Source: Rhodocollybia butyracea
Lineage: Eukaryota; Basidiomycota; Agaricomycetes; Agaricales; Omphalotaceae
Direction of reading: 5' to 3'
Length of the DNA stretch: 64,000 bases
NCBI GenBank assembly: GCA_015501585.1
Contig: JADNRY010000039.1
Coordinates: 124,001-188,000 of the forward strand
Part shown: positions 11,575-23,779 of the stretch, in pieces
Layout of the letters: each line of letters starts with the position of its first letter
How positions within the stretch are numbered: the first letter of the stretch is position 1
Notes under the pieces: generated by a model
What the model was told of the DNA's origin: nothing
Seen by the model: the letters and a program-made list of their open reading frames with translations, nothing else
Database searches by the model: none
Program-made: the position numbers and the translations under genes

Positions 11575-12590
11575 GAGGTAGTAGAGCGAGTTTAGACTGG
11601 TGTGAGAACTGACTGCAGCTGTGAGAACCTTCTAGGATAGAGATGTCGATGAATATCAACTTGTAAAGTTGTAAACCATGTAGGACGAGGACCACGCCGA
11701 GCTCTTCCGTAAGAAACCGGAAATCTCAAAATTTAAGATCGAAATATTGACGACATACTGGTGCAGGAACCCTCAGGGCATTCTCTGGCCCTGTTAGCGG
11801 CTCCAGCATCTGGAATTCGCTGTTCAACCTCTCTACTCTCTTCTCGTGCCTACCTCCAAATTCTCCATATCCCAAGTCTTCTGGTGGTTCCGGACCTTTA
11901 AGCTTTGAGCGCTAGCTTTGAAACCCACATCGTTGTCTCCTTCAGCTTTATCTTGCAGCGAGAAAAGGTCGAATTTGCAGCTTTGGAAATCACAGGCCGA
12001 GCAAGTCTGTATTAATATTTCTTGATGTGCATCTGGCTAGGATTTCGGCTAGGGACAGGATATGGTTGGAGCCATTTGAGGCCAATGAAATTTCGGGAGT
12101 CGGGACAAAGAGGAAGCACGAGAGAGAAATTGCAGCTGGATAAAGTCTAAAGATCTAAAGATCTAGAGGCAAGAGCGTACGCGAGTAAGCCCAAGGGAAG
12201 AGGAGACGGTCGTTTCATTCCACGATGGCAAATGAGCGCTCAAGCGCTCAAATTTCAATTACAAGGACCTCGTGACATGACTCTCGCCTGGAGTCGACCA
12301 CTACATCCCACTGCGTTAAAACGCACATCAAACGTCTCAAATACCACGGTCCTTACCGGTACCCCTGTGTTAGTTCATAGAGATGTCCCCGCCACCCCAG
12401 GTTATTAGGGGGTCATAATACAGCATAACACCGGTCGCTGTTGATGATATCTTAACAGCAGAGTTGGAGATACTTTCTATGAACCTGAATCCTGATACAT
12501 AAATAGGTTCGCGCTTACCTGTACTTACCTCTTGTGTTTTCTCTTTCCTAACCCCTCATCCCCGTCGCGATATCACTCTCCAGAGCTCTT
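11575..12590. other. No gene seen; weak repeats
   Basis: About 1 kb without a supported gene. A sub-segment near 11815-11930 (CTCTTCTCGTGCCTACCTCC and following) recurs in diverged form near 16470-16560 and 17280-17370, so it belongs to the same decayed dispersed repeat as the F-box-like relics. Confidence 0.4.
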
Positions 12591-12592
12591 CA

Positions 12593-14104
12593 ATGACTGT
12601 CTTTCTAACGCCAGAAGAGGTGGCCAAATACCTTGTTGATAGGAACCTGACATCGGTACTTCACATCACTGCTCTCTGCTCGGAGGAGTCTGCTGAAAGT
12701 TGACTTTGGGGGTTCTCTGCTAGTATTTTGCTTGTGCGTAATCTTTGACTCGGATAGTGATTCTCATACTCATGCTCAAAAAACCAAAACAGTATCAGGC
12801 GCTGTGCTTTTCCTATATGACTGGATGCTCATGCTTCCAGTGGAGCTGGATGTTGTCTGGTCCGAGAAGCTACGACCTCTCAATGTGCTCTACATCATCC
12901 AACGATACATGCCGTTCGTCGATACAGTTGGCATTCTACTTCCAGGAAAGGAGGATCGATCAATTGTTTGATGATAATTTGATAACTGAACGTCAGTGCA
13001 GTGTTCTTTGCAAAACCTATGGAACCGCATACGTGTCGTGTCCTGTATAGCACCAGTGCATGTAAATATTCCTGCTCCTCTTGTTTCTTATGTGCATGTT
13101 TGTCTGATGTATGTTCGCCTCGAATAGGGATGTTTATTGGAGGGGTGGCCCTAACAGAAAGTACTCGTTGAATCAATTTTCCATCTCCTTAGTTTTTACA
13201 TACTCATGCAAGGCTATAGTTATCTTAATGATGCGCACCTGGGCACTATGGGGAAAAGATACCAAATTAACTGTTGGCCTCACGATCTTTTTTCTGGGTT
13301 GCTGGGTACCCGATCTTTACATCATGCATCTCTTCCTCAAATCACAGACGTGTAGGTTGCAATTGCGGTGCAGGCTCGATGGATTCTCGAATGTTTACTC
13401 CCTTCCTAGACATCCCTTCTCCACTCCCGCAGATTGGATGTGTGATACTACTGGGTGGTGAACCAATATTATACGTGGGCTGGGTGATCTTGATGATTTA
13501 CGAAGCAGGTGAGTTGATGTGTGTCTGACTTTTTTTGGGTTCAGTATTAATGTAAGATTTTTTCTTTCCAGTGATCCTGACACTGATGTTGATCCCTGGC
13601 GTCGCTCTTTGTGTGTATTTTTTTTCACTTTCGTTCGTGGCTTCGTGAATCTCACCCCTATCTCGTATGTTAGTCCGCTCAGGAAAGTGGTCAGCGTTGA
13701 CCACCGTAGTGTACCGAGACGGTACGCAGTAAGACTTATCTTGATCATTGATTCGACTGATAAGTTTGTCGATTTTTTTTTCGATTCTCAGGTATCTTTT
13801 ACTACCTGTTTCTTTTCGGTGAATACCTTCAAGTTTCATTGATTATGATACTCACCGTTCATCAACACCAGGGCTGTCGGTGGTAAATCTGGTCGCTGTT
13901 CTAGTACTGCCGGTGAGTCCTCGTGGCATCTTCGAAGTTGTCTCGTCAGCTCTGAGTCCTGATTTCTCTGGCACAGCATGTTCTTCAGAACCTTTTCTTT
14001 CCGTATCAGCGAGTGATGCACACGATTCTGACGAGCAGAGTCGTCTTGCATATGCGAAGTCAGTCGCGCAAACCGGCAACGCTTTCAGCACTCGTGGTCC
14101 ATGC
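12593..14104 (+). CDS. DUF6533-like seven-helix membrane protein
   Basis: Several plus-strand exons match the layout of the DUF6533 family common in Agaricomycetes. YDWMLMLPVELDVVW and YIIQRYMPFVDTVGI lie near 12815-12935. RTWALWGKDTKLTVGLTIFF and the following hydrophobic stretch lie at about 13220-13350. GCVILLGGEPILYVGWVILM and IYEA lie near 13435-13505, followed by a GTGAGT..CAG intron to VILTLMLIPGVALC at 13571. VVYRDG, then an intron, then GIFYYLFLFGEY lie near 13718-13830. The hydrophobic segments would form about seven membrane helices. The exact exon structure, especially before 12790 and between 12950 and 13130, is unresolved, and one or more frame breaks cannot be excluded. The molecular role of DUF6533 proteins is not established. 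Confidence 0.55.
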
Positions 14105-14421
14105 TAGATGAGATTCATTGACTGCCATGCCACGAAAGTAATGGGGAACCAGTAGGGTCAATATCGCCTAGTTTACATCGCCTAGTTTACATATTTTGTT
14201 TCTGTAGGATGAATGCGATATCTCTAGAGTTCTATACGCTGCGAATGAAGATAATTTTTTATGCACGCAATCTACTAACACGATCTATTCCGTGTCCTGT
14301 CCACGCTCACAATACAACCTCAGCCTGTTTAGAAGACATTCTGTCCACTATTGGTCCTTCCTTACATTCCAACTCGTAACAAAAGGCTGAGATTCGCAAT
14401 TCGCAATAGATGCTACCTAAA

Positions 14422-15575
14422 CTACTGAACGACGCAACACAATTTGCGAGTACGATGTCGCCAACCAGCAGCTTCTCCAGACCGGCCAGTGCCACTACCG
14501 ATGCGAAGGTCGAGTACACTTGAAGTACTCAACCTTCGCATCGGCACTATATCTACATCTCTCTCAACAACCCACCCATTATCAGCCCAATCCCGCTTCG
14601 CCCTCGGACTCAGGCTTTCTCCCTCCTCAACAAACCATTCCCTATGAACCTCCCCCTCCCGCGCGAGCCGAACAACCCGAACGCGGCCCGATAGCGCCCC
14701 GCTGGTACATAGCCTCTCCAGATGCATAGTGAGGCTGGTTTCAGCATGCTCGACAACTTCGTGTGGAACCGTGTGGAGGCTTCCGCTCACGGGATCACAA
14801 AATGTGGACCCGGTGCCTACGATATCGATATGCAGCGTGTCGATGTCCCACATGTCGATACTGGCACCGCGTGGCCTGCATAGGCCCATGGGTCCTTGCA
14901 AAAGGAACTTGGCCAGCATGGTGAAGAGAGCGCGCGGTAGATCTGCGAGGCCTCCGTTGTCTAGCCACCGATAATTCGAGTCTGCCTGCACGTCCAGCGA
15001 GACGTGCAAATCCTGGCACTGTGAGTTTACATGTACAGCTGGCGGTGGTGTATTCCCAGTAGAGAGGTGGCTATCATGTGTATGCAGCTGCAGCTTTGGA
15101 TACCTGCATAGAGGCAACACAATCCACGTCGGCCACACCGGACTGCGGAACATATACGGCCATCCTCCCGGATTCGGTAATGGTATGTAAAGCATGCTAA
15201 GCTTTATCTCAAAGTTCAAACCTTTTTTCCCGTGCCGCTCGAGAGAACTCAATAATTCAGCGTATACCTTCAAAAACAACGAAACATTCAGTAATTCAGT
15301 ACTCAGTATCTTTTGGAAGATACAACAATATACAATATGTTATGTACCTGTCGGCAAGAGTAAAAGATGCCAAAACATGAGCCGCGACTAGGCGAAACTT
15401 GCCCAGGCCAGTACCAGTTGTACATCCTGTCGCTTTGGGTTAAAGCTGTAGCAGTAAAAGGATAAGGAGGACTCGCAATCCTCATGAAGAGCAAGTAGTC
15501 GTAAATCTGATCGCGAAGTTCCCGTGCTAACAAAAGAAATGTGGAAGGAAGTCGGCTTTCCGCTTGGGACATCAT
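14422..15575 (-). CDS. Protein with LxxELRDxIYxxLL motif (2EXR/F-box-like N-terminus)
   Basis: Two exons, 15575-15348 and 15267-14422, joined by an 80-bp GT..AG intron in phase 0, give 357 residues. Residues 10-25 read LPSTFLLLARELRDQIYDYLL, and the intron falls exactly within SCRQ/VYAELL. This ELRDxIY ... CRQxYAE pairing is typical of large families of uncharacterised fungal proteins with a 2EXR/F-box-like N-terminus. The rest is a mixed alpha/beta region without a domain I can name. A C-terminal segment is encoded over a 20-bp inverted repeat (14498-14544). Function unknown. Confidence 0.6.
14498..14544. repeat. 20-bp inverted repeat within a coding exon
   Basis: Arms 14498-14517 and 14525-14544 (CCGATGCGAAGGTCGAGTAC and its near-exact complement, one mismatch) flank a 7-nt loop. 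It falls in the 3' part of the ELRDxIY gene, so the protein there is a translated palindrome. Confidence 0.75.
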
Positions 15576-15594
15576 GAAGGTTGAACAGGAAGGT

Positions 15595-15918
15595 TTAAGC
15601 GCTGTGTATCTTTAAGCGCGCCCCCATTCTCATCAACTGCCATAACGGAACAGCAATATACATACCGGTCTGTCTATAGCTTGAAGCGTATCGTGCCTCG
15701 GTCAGCTGTAATGTGAAAAGACAACGAACCTTGAAGCTTTGAAGGAACGAGGAAAAGACAGCTGCCCATGTAAAGTGGGGAAAATAAGACATTCTATAGT
15801 CTATGGCAATGTCAAAGTTGATTGCAGAGTGTCGAAAACTGTTGAGATGTTTCAAAAGTTCCAACAAATCTTTCACGGTGGAAGATTTTAACGAAAAGAC
15901 GGACGGGACATATACCAT
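15595..15918 (-). pseudogene. Fragment resembling the ELRDxIY-type gene
   Basis: A 107-codon open frame contains LLELLKHLNSFRHSAINFDI, similar in position and pattern to LLSSLERHGKKGLNFEI in the neighbouring gene. It lacks the N-terminal motif and most of the body. It is probably a partial duplicate. The other possibility is an unrelated short protein. Confidence 0.35.
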
Positions 15919-17600
15919 TGTCGCATCGAACCTTCTCTCGGCTCGGCCTCGACCATTTCAAACTCTCCATCTGTGTTCGAGGCACCGAGGCACCGAGGAA
16001 TCAGAATGCATCGACATGGGTGAATAGAGCACCGCTTGTAATTTCGACGCAGAGAAAAGAGAGAAATTCAAAGGTCCTGTTTATTTACGTAATTTTGCAG
16101 ATTTCCGTTAACGTTGGACTGTACGAGAAATCCTGAGAATTGTTTACAACTTTACAAGTTGATATTCATTTTACCCCTCTTCTGGAGAGTGTCAGCTACT
16201 GCGAGTTGACCCGATCTCGCATATAATTGTACAGCAGCTGAGTATGCAGAAAAAGCACGAGTGTAAGGGAAGTCACTGGGAGGGCGCTCATATAATATGA
16301 GGCCTAGGGTTGGCTGATTTCAAACTCTGGTGGTATGGGCATGGGGATAGCGCGTTCGCAGAGGTGTAGTCGGGTTAGTGAGAGGAGTTCCAGCTAATTC
16401 GTGACTCCAGACGGGGAAGTAGGGAGTATTGAGGAGAGCTTGAATTGAGTCGCTGTTCAACGTTCAACCTCTCTATTCTCTATTCTCTCCTCTTCTCGGA
16501 TGCCTATACCTCCGGAATTTCCATAATCCATATCTTCCGGCGACTCTGGATATATATATACCATCGTCGCATCGAACCTTCTCCTACCTTCTCTCCGCTC
16601 TGCCCTCAACCGTTTTTTAAAATCTCCATCTGTGTTCGAGGCACTGAGGAATCAGATTAATCAGATCTTCAGACCTCAGAAACGCAGAACGCATCGACAT
16701 GAATTGAATAAATTCACTTGTAATTTTCGACGTACACTCGGAAGAGAGGAGAGAAAACAAAGTTTTGAAGATCTATTTCCGTTGGACTGTACGATAAATT
16801 CTGGGAACTGTGATACGATACGAGGTTAGCTGATTTTAAAACTCGAATCTTGGTGATATCGATATGGGGATAGCGTGTTCGCAGAGGAATTGTGACTTTC
16901 AGACGGGGGAGTATTGAGGATAGGTTGGATTAAGCGACAGGGGAAACGAAGGTTCTTGTCTTTATGTTTTTATGTTTTTATGTAAGGAAGGATGTGTGGC
17001 TCAGATTGAAACGAAGTTGTTTGAGATTGGAGTTAGTTTGCATGTTTGGGGTTTGGGGAAGAGGACGCACGTACGCAAGGCTGGAGGGGATGGAAGCGTT
17101 GGAGCCAGGAGAATAGATGAACAGAGGGCACGGAGTCGGATATCCGTGCTCGAGAAAGTTAATGATTGTCTTCCTCGAAACTGGAAATCTCAAAAAATTG
17201 ATGAGGTAGTACTGGTTAAGAGCCTCAGAGCGTTTTGAATCTCTGGCTTTGTTACGATTAGCGGCTCCAGCGCCGATATCTGGAATTCGCTGTTCGTCTC
17301 TTCTTGGATGCCTATACCTCCGGAATCTCCATACCCGCAGTCTTCTGAAGGTTTTGGATATGGACATACCGCTGTCTCCTTTCCCCCGGATTTGCAGCTG
17401 TGCAGCTTTGGAAGTCGTAGGCCGAGCAAGTTAGGATCACGAGGGGTTCCTCGTAGTCGGTTAGGAGAGGGAATTCAGACGGGGAGTACTGTATTGAGGG
17501 TAGCTTGGATTGAAGGAGACGGAAACAAAGGCAAGTCTTCTGGAGCTTCATTTGGAAGTCGTACTAGGCCGGGAAGTCCGTATTTCTTGATATATTTCTG
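15900..17600. pseudogene. Cluster of F-box-like gene relics on both strands
   Basis: Plus-strand pieces at about 15915-16025 and 16560-16670 match the last-exon region (IVASNLL, then HFKISICVRGTEES-type residues). Minus-strand pieces at about 16840-17160 and 17430-17540 match the exon-3 region (CCGTCTGAAAGTC and surroundings). The rearranged order and mixed strands point to several old duplicates broken by rearrangement. Confidence 0.5.
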
Positions 17601-18180
17601 GCTAAGATTTCGGGTAACGATTAGCGATGCAAAGCTTTTGAGCGCATTGGCGGCAGGGACAGGATATGGTTGACCGTTGAAGCCAAAGAAAGTTCGAGAC
17701 AAAGAGCTGCGCGCCGTAGACAATGACATGTGATGTTCCGCGTTCACGGTTATCACGAGCTCTAGCTGGTGGTAGCGAGTCTACCGTACCACTCAGCGGC
17801 AATCGAGGTCTTCCGTAACCCTACCATAACCCAAGCGTAACTCAAAAAAACCGAGGAAAGGAATTGCCACTCCCAAAAACTTCCTTTTCCAGAAATTCCA
17901 ACTCGCAAACAAGCCCAAACACATCTTCATATAGAAATTTATTTCTTCCTAATATAGTAATTTCTCTGATTGCCGCTGGCAGCATGGCAACGGAACGCCA
18001 GAAAAGGCAAAAAAACGGTGAATGAATATTTGAATAGTGTTGAATAGAGTTGAACATTTTGAACCAATTCCACAATTGTTATAAATGGTTGGTGGTTTTC
18101 GCTGGTCATGGACCCAACACAATCGACTTTCAAGTCTTTTTTAACTGCTACTACTACCTGCACTATCTGCACTATCTGCG

Positions 18181-18821
18181 ATGTCTTCTTCTACCACTGC
18201 TTCGCCTTCCGCGCCACTGCCTGCTATTGTCCACGACTCGAGTGCGCCGAGCTCTCCAGTCTCCGACATCGATGCGTTCTTCGGCTACAACTTCTCTACG
18301 CGCGACAGCCAACACGACCGTCGTCTATCTCTATCCGCCGAGGAGCTCCCTGCCTACGTCGAGCCTCCAGCGTACGAGATCCGCCAAACGGAACCAGCCA
18401 CCTTAGCGATGTTTTTGTTCAAATTCGGTTTCCGTAAGTTCTCCTTTCTTTCTTTTTCAGTTTTCAACTTTGATTCTGATTATGCTTGTTTTCGATAGTG
18501 TTTCCACCATTCTGGATAATGGGAGCGTTTATACTGCTTAGTCCTCTACGGGCACCGGAATCATCTTTACCACCGCCACCTTCTTCACTATCTTCCTCAT
18601 CCTCTTCCGCAGACGCCTCTTCAGCCTCTTCGCTCCCAGCATCCTGGCTCCCAGAGAAAACACCCGCCGAGCGAGAGCTGATCGTGTCGAAAATGCGCTC
18701 GGTCGAGGTTAAATGGGCCAAGAGGTGCTTATACGCTTTGTGTATCCTTGGTGCTACGCTGGTGGCTGTTGGTCTGACGATATGGGCTGTCCTTCGCATT
18801 TCAAGAGGGCTGGAAGCATAA
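18181..18821 (+). CDS. Small serine-rich membrane protein of basidiomycete type
   Basis: Two exons, 18181-18433 and 18499-18821, with a 65-bp GTAAGT..TAG intron in phase 1, give 191 residues. The N-terminal 60 residues are Ser/Pro/Ala-rich and probably disordered. A PAYVEPPAYE motif follows. At the splice junction, FLFKFGFLFPPFWIMGAFIL forms a hydrophobic segment. A serine-rich linker and an acidic WLPEKTPAERELIVSKMRSVEVKWAKR helix precede a second hydrophobic segment (CLYALCILGATLVAVGLTIWAV). Proteins with this order are frequent in Agaricomycetes and uncharacterised. The start was chosen for the serine-rich N-terminus, which is continuous with the frame. Confidence 0.75.
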
Positions 18822-18959
18822 TTTTTCGCTCATTCGTACACGAAAACCACACGAAAACCAACCATCCATTCTTACGCACAAAACTTCACTACACGAAAAA
18901 CCACACGATATCCCGCGAGCCTACAATGGCCTGCCTTTCATTCATTCCACGATATCCTA

Positions 18960-21400
18960 CGAGTCCACGACTCCGTTGCCTTTCGCCAACTTGCTTTTCT
19001 TTCGCTTATCATTATATCCCATACCATTATGTAGCCACTAGACAAATCTCTGTATTTTTACTTGTTTTTGTTTCTTCAACGAGTTATCATTCCAAACCGT
19101 TTGTGTTCAAGTTGTGAGCTATTGAGACTCGAGACAAAACGGCTTAAGAACCAGCTCATTCCTCTTCCAAAACTCAACAAAAGATTCAAAGAGAGAGAGG
19201 CCAAGGCGAGTCAGTTCCTGTGAGCATCGTGAAGGAACCAACCACCATAACTACCTCTGCGTCTTGCTAACAACCATCGGCACGCTTCAGCCCTTTTTGC
19301 AGCCTGTCCGTCCGGCAAGCACCTGTGCGCACAGCAACGAATCTCGATGACAGCCTAACGAACAACCTGGGCAGTGGCAGCCTTGGAACAGAATGAGTGG
19401 ACCACATTGTGATTGCTATAGCGCTACTCTTCCAGTATTAATATTAATAAGGGTTGGATATCTTGATATCTTGATATCTTGATATCCTGATAACCGTGCC
19501 GTCGAACGTTATAACACACACATATCCGAGGTGGCACATTCGACGACACGCGGAACCCGACTCGGACTCGGACTCGGACTCGGAGAGGGTGTGACAGACA
19601 ATGCGGATATTCGCGCCACTACTGAACAAAACAGCTTCATGCGCAACGACTCCTTTCCACAGATCCAACCGCGATTTCCGCGAGTCTTCATTGGGTCATC
19701 TGAACGTTCCAGACAACACCCTTGGTGCAGCTCGAAACATTGAAATGCTGAGCGCTGGCGCTGAGGCGCTGAGGCGTTGAAGCGCTGAGGAGAGAGCAGA
19801 GAGGGCAAGGGCAAGGCAACCGAACGAGGGTTTCCTCGCGCAGCTAAACCAAACACACCCCATGCAACACATGCAATATATCATTATGCATTATGCATTA
19901 TGCCCCGTCCCAGATCCCAGAACACCCCATCTAGCCCCCACGCTCCCCCACGCTCTCCCAGTATCTGCCCAACCTTAAGCTTAAGCTTCAGCACGCTCCA
20001 GCTCTTTATCCAGCTTGTCCATTCCGCAAGAACAACCAGTCGCGCTGTCGATAACAAGCACCTCGAGACACCGCAGCGGACAGCCTCTGAACAGAAGCAG
20101 CATGTAGCGCTGTAGCCGTCACTCGATCGTTACAATATTGAATACCACAAGAGAAAATTTGACGGTTGACCTCGACTCGGAGGGTGTTCGGATAATTCGC
20201 GCGCAGATAGTTGCAGGTTCGAGCTAAGTAGATTGATGCAAATTGCAAGTTTTGCTTGGTTTTCCAGGAAACCCCTTGGCTTCTAATTTAGGGAATCGGT
20301 CGAGGGACAGCACAATCTAGCACAATGGACCAGCCAGGTACAATGCGCCATGTGCATGGGCTGGGACGGATAATCAATTAATCATATTCGCGTTGCGTTT
20401 CGAGCTATCGAAGGAAAAGTCTTTCCAGGAAACCCCCAGAACTTCTTTAGGGCACCGGTACCGGTACTGAAAGTTGTCGGTCGGAGTAAGAGGAACTTGA
20501 ACACGGTAGTAAGAGAACAGTAAGAGAACAGTAAGAGAACAGTAAGAGAACAAGGGAACAAGGATGGCGAAACTTTGGGCGCTAATTTTAGCGCTGGCTT
20601 TACTTTCACAACCTTTTTGGACTCTTGTCGTCTCATAACCAAAGAAAACGCAAACGCTACCTATGCAGTGAGCGGTTGAGCACCGTGCCCCAGGCCCCAA
20701 CTCTCGTCTACAAAGGCTGTCACGGTTACGCGGCGTTCAACTATTCTCTATTACTTATGCAGTCCTCCTACTCTTAGCTCTATTCCAACTCTATTCACGA
20801 ATCACGCGCTGCAGCCTGCGGACAGACTGAGCGCACCGGACGGGCTAGAACAGCAATTGTGGCTGATACCCCTTCCAATCGGGTCACTAAGGTGCCGTCG
20901 AACGTTATAACAATCGGCACACTGTGTGATGTCGATGAGGCCTTGCTAGCTTGAGGACATGCTAGCTCGAGGACCTGGAGGGGCGTGACAACGGCCATGG
21001 GATGGGTATGGGATGGGTATCGGTGGTATGGGATGGGTATCGGACGGATATTCGCGCGGCTGGTTGCGTTTTCAAGAGATCGACGCAAAGGTTTTAGGGT
21101 ATCTGTAAGCACCTCTTATAAGAATCGACGCAAAGCGATGCCCTAATGTCGGTAAGCACTCCAGCTGTCGGTCGGGTAAGAGCAAAAGGCGAACTTACCG
21201 CAAAACCAGGGCAAAACCGGCTTGGAAATCCCCAATCTTTTCGAGCTCTTGTCTCATAACCAACCAAGGCTTGGGCCTTACATACATACAGTCCTGGGGA
21301 GGGGGAGGGGGTGGGCCGTTTCAGCGAGTATGAGATAGGAGACAAGTCGAAGCGGAAGAAGCGGCAGCAGGAAAGGATGGTACATATGCTACAAGGTTAA
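18960..21400. repeat. Diverged segmental duplicate, copy 1
   Basis: Stretches here recur in order at 23780-25930: the CTTTCGCTTATCATTATATC block at about 19008 and 23798, the CATCGGGTCATC-type block at about 19690 and 24070, and the CTCATAACCAA block at about 20630 and 25715. Each leads into a member of the secreted-protein family, so the duplication unit is a cassette of several kb. No gene of its own is supported. A (CTCGGA)n microsatellite lies at 19558-19588 and a (CAGTAAGAGAA)n repeat at 20515-20555. Confidence 0.5.
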
Positions 21401-21761
21401 AGGGGATTGCAGCAAAGAAGGTTTGAAAGGGAAAACTGAAAGGGTCGTCCACACTGACGATGAGCTGGAACTGGTAAGTACTACTATACAATTTACTACG
21501 CTACTACGCTGAGCATCGAAGAGTCACAGGTCTTGGTCTAGGTAGCGGGCCTTGCTGCTCGTCGGTGCTACCAATTATTGAATATCTGGATTGCAGCGAA
21601 GAAGGCTTGAAAGGGTCGCCCACACTGACGATGAGCCGGAACTAGTAAGTATCCAATACCTGCTATAATATTTACTATGCTGAGCATCGAAGAGTCACAG
21701 GTCTTAATCTAGGTAGTGGATCTTGCCGCTCGTCGGTGCTACCGATTATCGAATATCTCTA
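21399..21761. repeat. Tandem duplication of about 180 bp
   Basis: Two units, about 21399-21591 and 21592-21761, both begin with GATTGCAGC(A/G)AAGAAGG and both contain GCTGAGCATCGAAGAGTCAC and CTCGTCGGTGCTACC. Shorter single copies occur at about 25853 and 28195 in the flanks of the other two secreted-gene copies. Confidence 0.65.
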
Positions 21762-21857
21762 GCTTATAAGCACTGCTAACAAGAACACTACACGTCCCGG
21801 TACACTACTGTTCTACTCTTCCTCTCTACTAGTGCTATGTTTGCAGCCCCTGCTTGC

Positions 21858-22981
21858 TCATGATGCATGAAGCCCAGCTGCTTTCCTTGCCTTGGCTTTC
21901 TCTGCCTTGGCAGCCCTCATTTCAGCCAGTCGATCTTTCATCGCCCCTTTTCGGCTTTTGTGGCCCTGTTTCTCCTTCATCTGCCCCGCCGGGGTACCGC
22001 GCCTTCTTCTATTCTCTGTGTTCATTTCCCGGATATGCTGCCTATCGATCCTTTCTTTCAGCACTCCCCACTCCGGGTCTGCGAACCTCTCGCTAGGGAA
22101 CCTCGCCCAGAATTGTTGGTCGTACGCGGCCCAGTCCTCCGGCGAGGGTTCTGTTTCTGTCGTTGCGTATCTCCTTGGATCAGGCCCGGGCTTCCCTTCC
22201 TCGTCGAGCTGATACACCGAAACGTAAAGAAGCTTCCCGTTGTCCCCCGACCGCATGCGCCACCCCACACACGGCCTGTCCTTACACAGCGTGTCGAGGC
22301 TCTCGAGCACAAACACACACAGGCCTGTGGTCTTGGTCAATTTCGTGACTGTTTCGGTGAACCAGTTCATGTAAAGGATAGCATATCGTGGAAAATTGGC
22401 TTTGCCCATTGCATCCTGGATGCCCAAAGTGATCTGCTTTCGGTCCTCGGTCCCGAACTCCATATCGGTGTTGATATCGAACATGGTATGATCAGGCGCG
22501 GTAAGATCGAGCACGGCCTCGGTATGGGCAAGCACGGTGGCTCTGTATATGGAGTCCCACTAGGAACGGTTCGTGAGTAAATGAAAGCAAAAAAAAATTG
22601 TTTGGTTGGTCCTACCTTGAGTTTCTTGCTCGAGGCGGGAGGAAGCGCATCCGAGGAATGGATGGAGTTTGAAGGAGAGCCGGGAGGATGTGTATTTGAG
22701 GAATGGATGGAGTTTGAAGGGGGATCGGGAGGAGGTGCATGTGAGGAATGGATGGAGTTTGCAGGAGAGCCGGGAGGAGAGGAGTGGATGGAGTTTAAAG
22801 GAGAGCTTGGAAACATGGAATTTGTGTAGCCAAAAATGAGCCCGTCACTGTCGAAGGAACCCATGACCTCTGAGGGCGGACTCGACCTTTTGTGGCGATC
22901 CATGGGCATTGCATGCACAGCAGAGATGAGCATGGCGGCAAGGAGGAGCCCAAAGCAATGGATATGTGGTGCGATCAGCAT
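21858..22981 (-). CDS. Secreted CKDxPCxGW-family protein, copy 1
   Basis: Exons 22981-22616 and 22559-21858, phase-0 GT..AG intron, 355 residues. Residues 1-24 are a signal peptide ending AVHA. Residues about 50-115 contain imperfect repeats of NSIHSS followed by PPPGSPS-like proline-rich spacers. Exon 2 starts WDSIYRATVLAHTE and includes CKDRPCVGW near residues 214-222, with two cysteines five residues apart. DWAAYDQQFWARFPSERFADPEWGVLK follows, and the tail is basic, rich in K, R, A and E. The basic tail could bind nucleic acid or cell wall polymers; that is speculation. The family is not one I can name. Confidence 0.75.
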
Positions 22982-23040
22982 CGCAAAAGAGCTGGAAAGT
23001 CTTCAGGTAGTGTGAAGGGTAAAAGAGGGTAAAGTGGGTG

Positions 23041-23056
23041 AACTGAGCCAGCAGTT
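23041..23056. promoter_or_regulatory. Shared upstream motif of the secreted family (copy 2)
   Basis: AACTGAGCCAGCAGTT lies 60 bp upstream of the start at 22981. A TATATAAAAT box (minus strand, 23091-23082) next to a CCAAT word lies about 100 bp upstream of the start. The arrangement repeats in the other two close copies. Confidence 0.6.
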
Positions 23057-23059
23057 AGC

Positions 23060-23520
23060 CCTTACCATCACGTCGTTCTCTATTTTATATATCATTGGCC
23101 AAAACGGCGCAAAACGCAACATAACAACAGTGCGGTGTGGCAAGACAAATAGATTTTAACTCTGGGTCAATGCCTGTCTAGTGCTAGCCGGGGACAGGCC
23201 AATTATGCGCTACTACCCGAAGGTTGAACCTGCAATTGGACGCGGACCTGGCCACAGGTTTATGTTCATTTTTCACCATTTTCACTTGCTGTATATCATG
23301 TTTGTGACCGGAGTAGCCACAACCAATGCCAGCACCTCCGATCCCTCCAAGTCCTTCCAGATAGGTCTTCGAACGCGATTTTCATAAGATTATGGACCTT
23401 TTCGCCGTCAAAGTCCAAAGACATATCCCAGCTAACATTTTGAAACTTGAGGACTACTGGAATGTTTCTCTCGCTGTTGAACCCATGTTCAGACACAATA
23501 CTTGGATTTTACTGAGCCAT
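23060..23520. repeat. 5'-flank repeat, copy 1
   Basis: A block of about 450 bp (starting near the TATA region, including GGGGACAGGCCAATT, CTGGCCACAGGTTTATGTTC and TTTGTGACCGGAGTAGCCAC) recurs at 27200-27790, and without any secreted gene at 36190-36740. Confidence 0.7.
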
Positions 23521-23760
23521 GAGTATTGAGTTGCTAAGGTCTATGCGGGCCATGACCGCGATTGTTCCAGACGTTGTTTATCTTGTTACAGCTTACTCTC
23601 TATGCAGTCCTAGTGCTCTTAGCTCTATTCACGCTTGGAGCTTCTCATCAACATCCTATGTCAAATGCATGAATTTCGACTTGATGTACGATGATGAACA
23701 AACATATGTACATTCCCGGGGGGTGGGCTGAGAGGGTGGGCCGTTTCAGCAAGACTCGGA
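23519..23760 (+). pseudogene. F-box-like exon 1 relic
   Basis: The plus-strand frame contains SYVKCMNFDLMYDDEQTY, matching SYVKSMDFDLMYDEEYTY of the tandem F-box-like genes, plus a short YSLCSPSALSSIHAW remnant of the preceding region. No intact start or F-box-like motif remains. A similar relic follows the next copy at 27790-28240. Confidence 0.6.
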
Positions 23761-23779
23761 ACGAGATTCAAAGCGGAAA

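Noticed and set aside
21867..22580. 237-codon plus-strand ORF opposite secreted copy 1
   Set aside because: Overlaps both the exon 2 and splice site of the minus-strand gene, whose family structure is repeated in two other copies. The plus-strand frame is not kept open in those copies.
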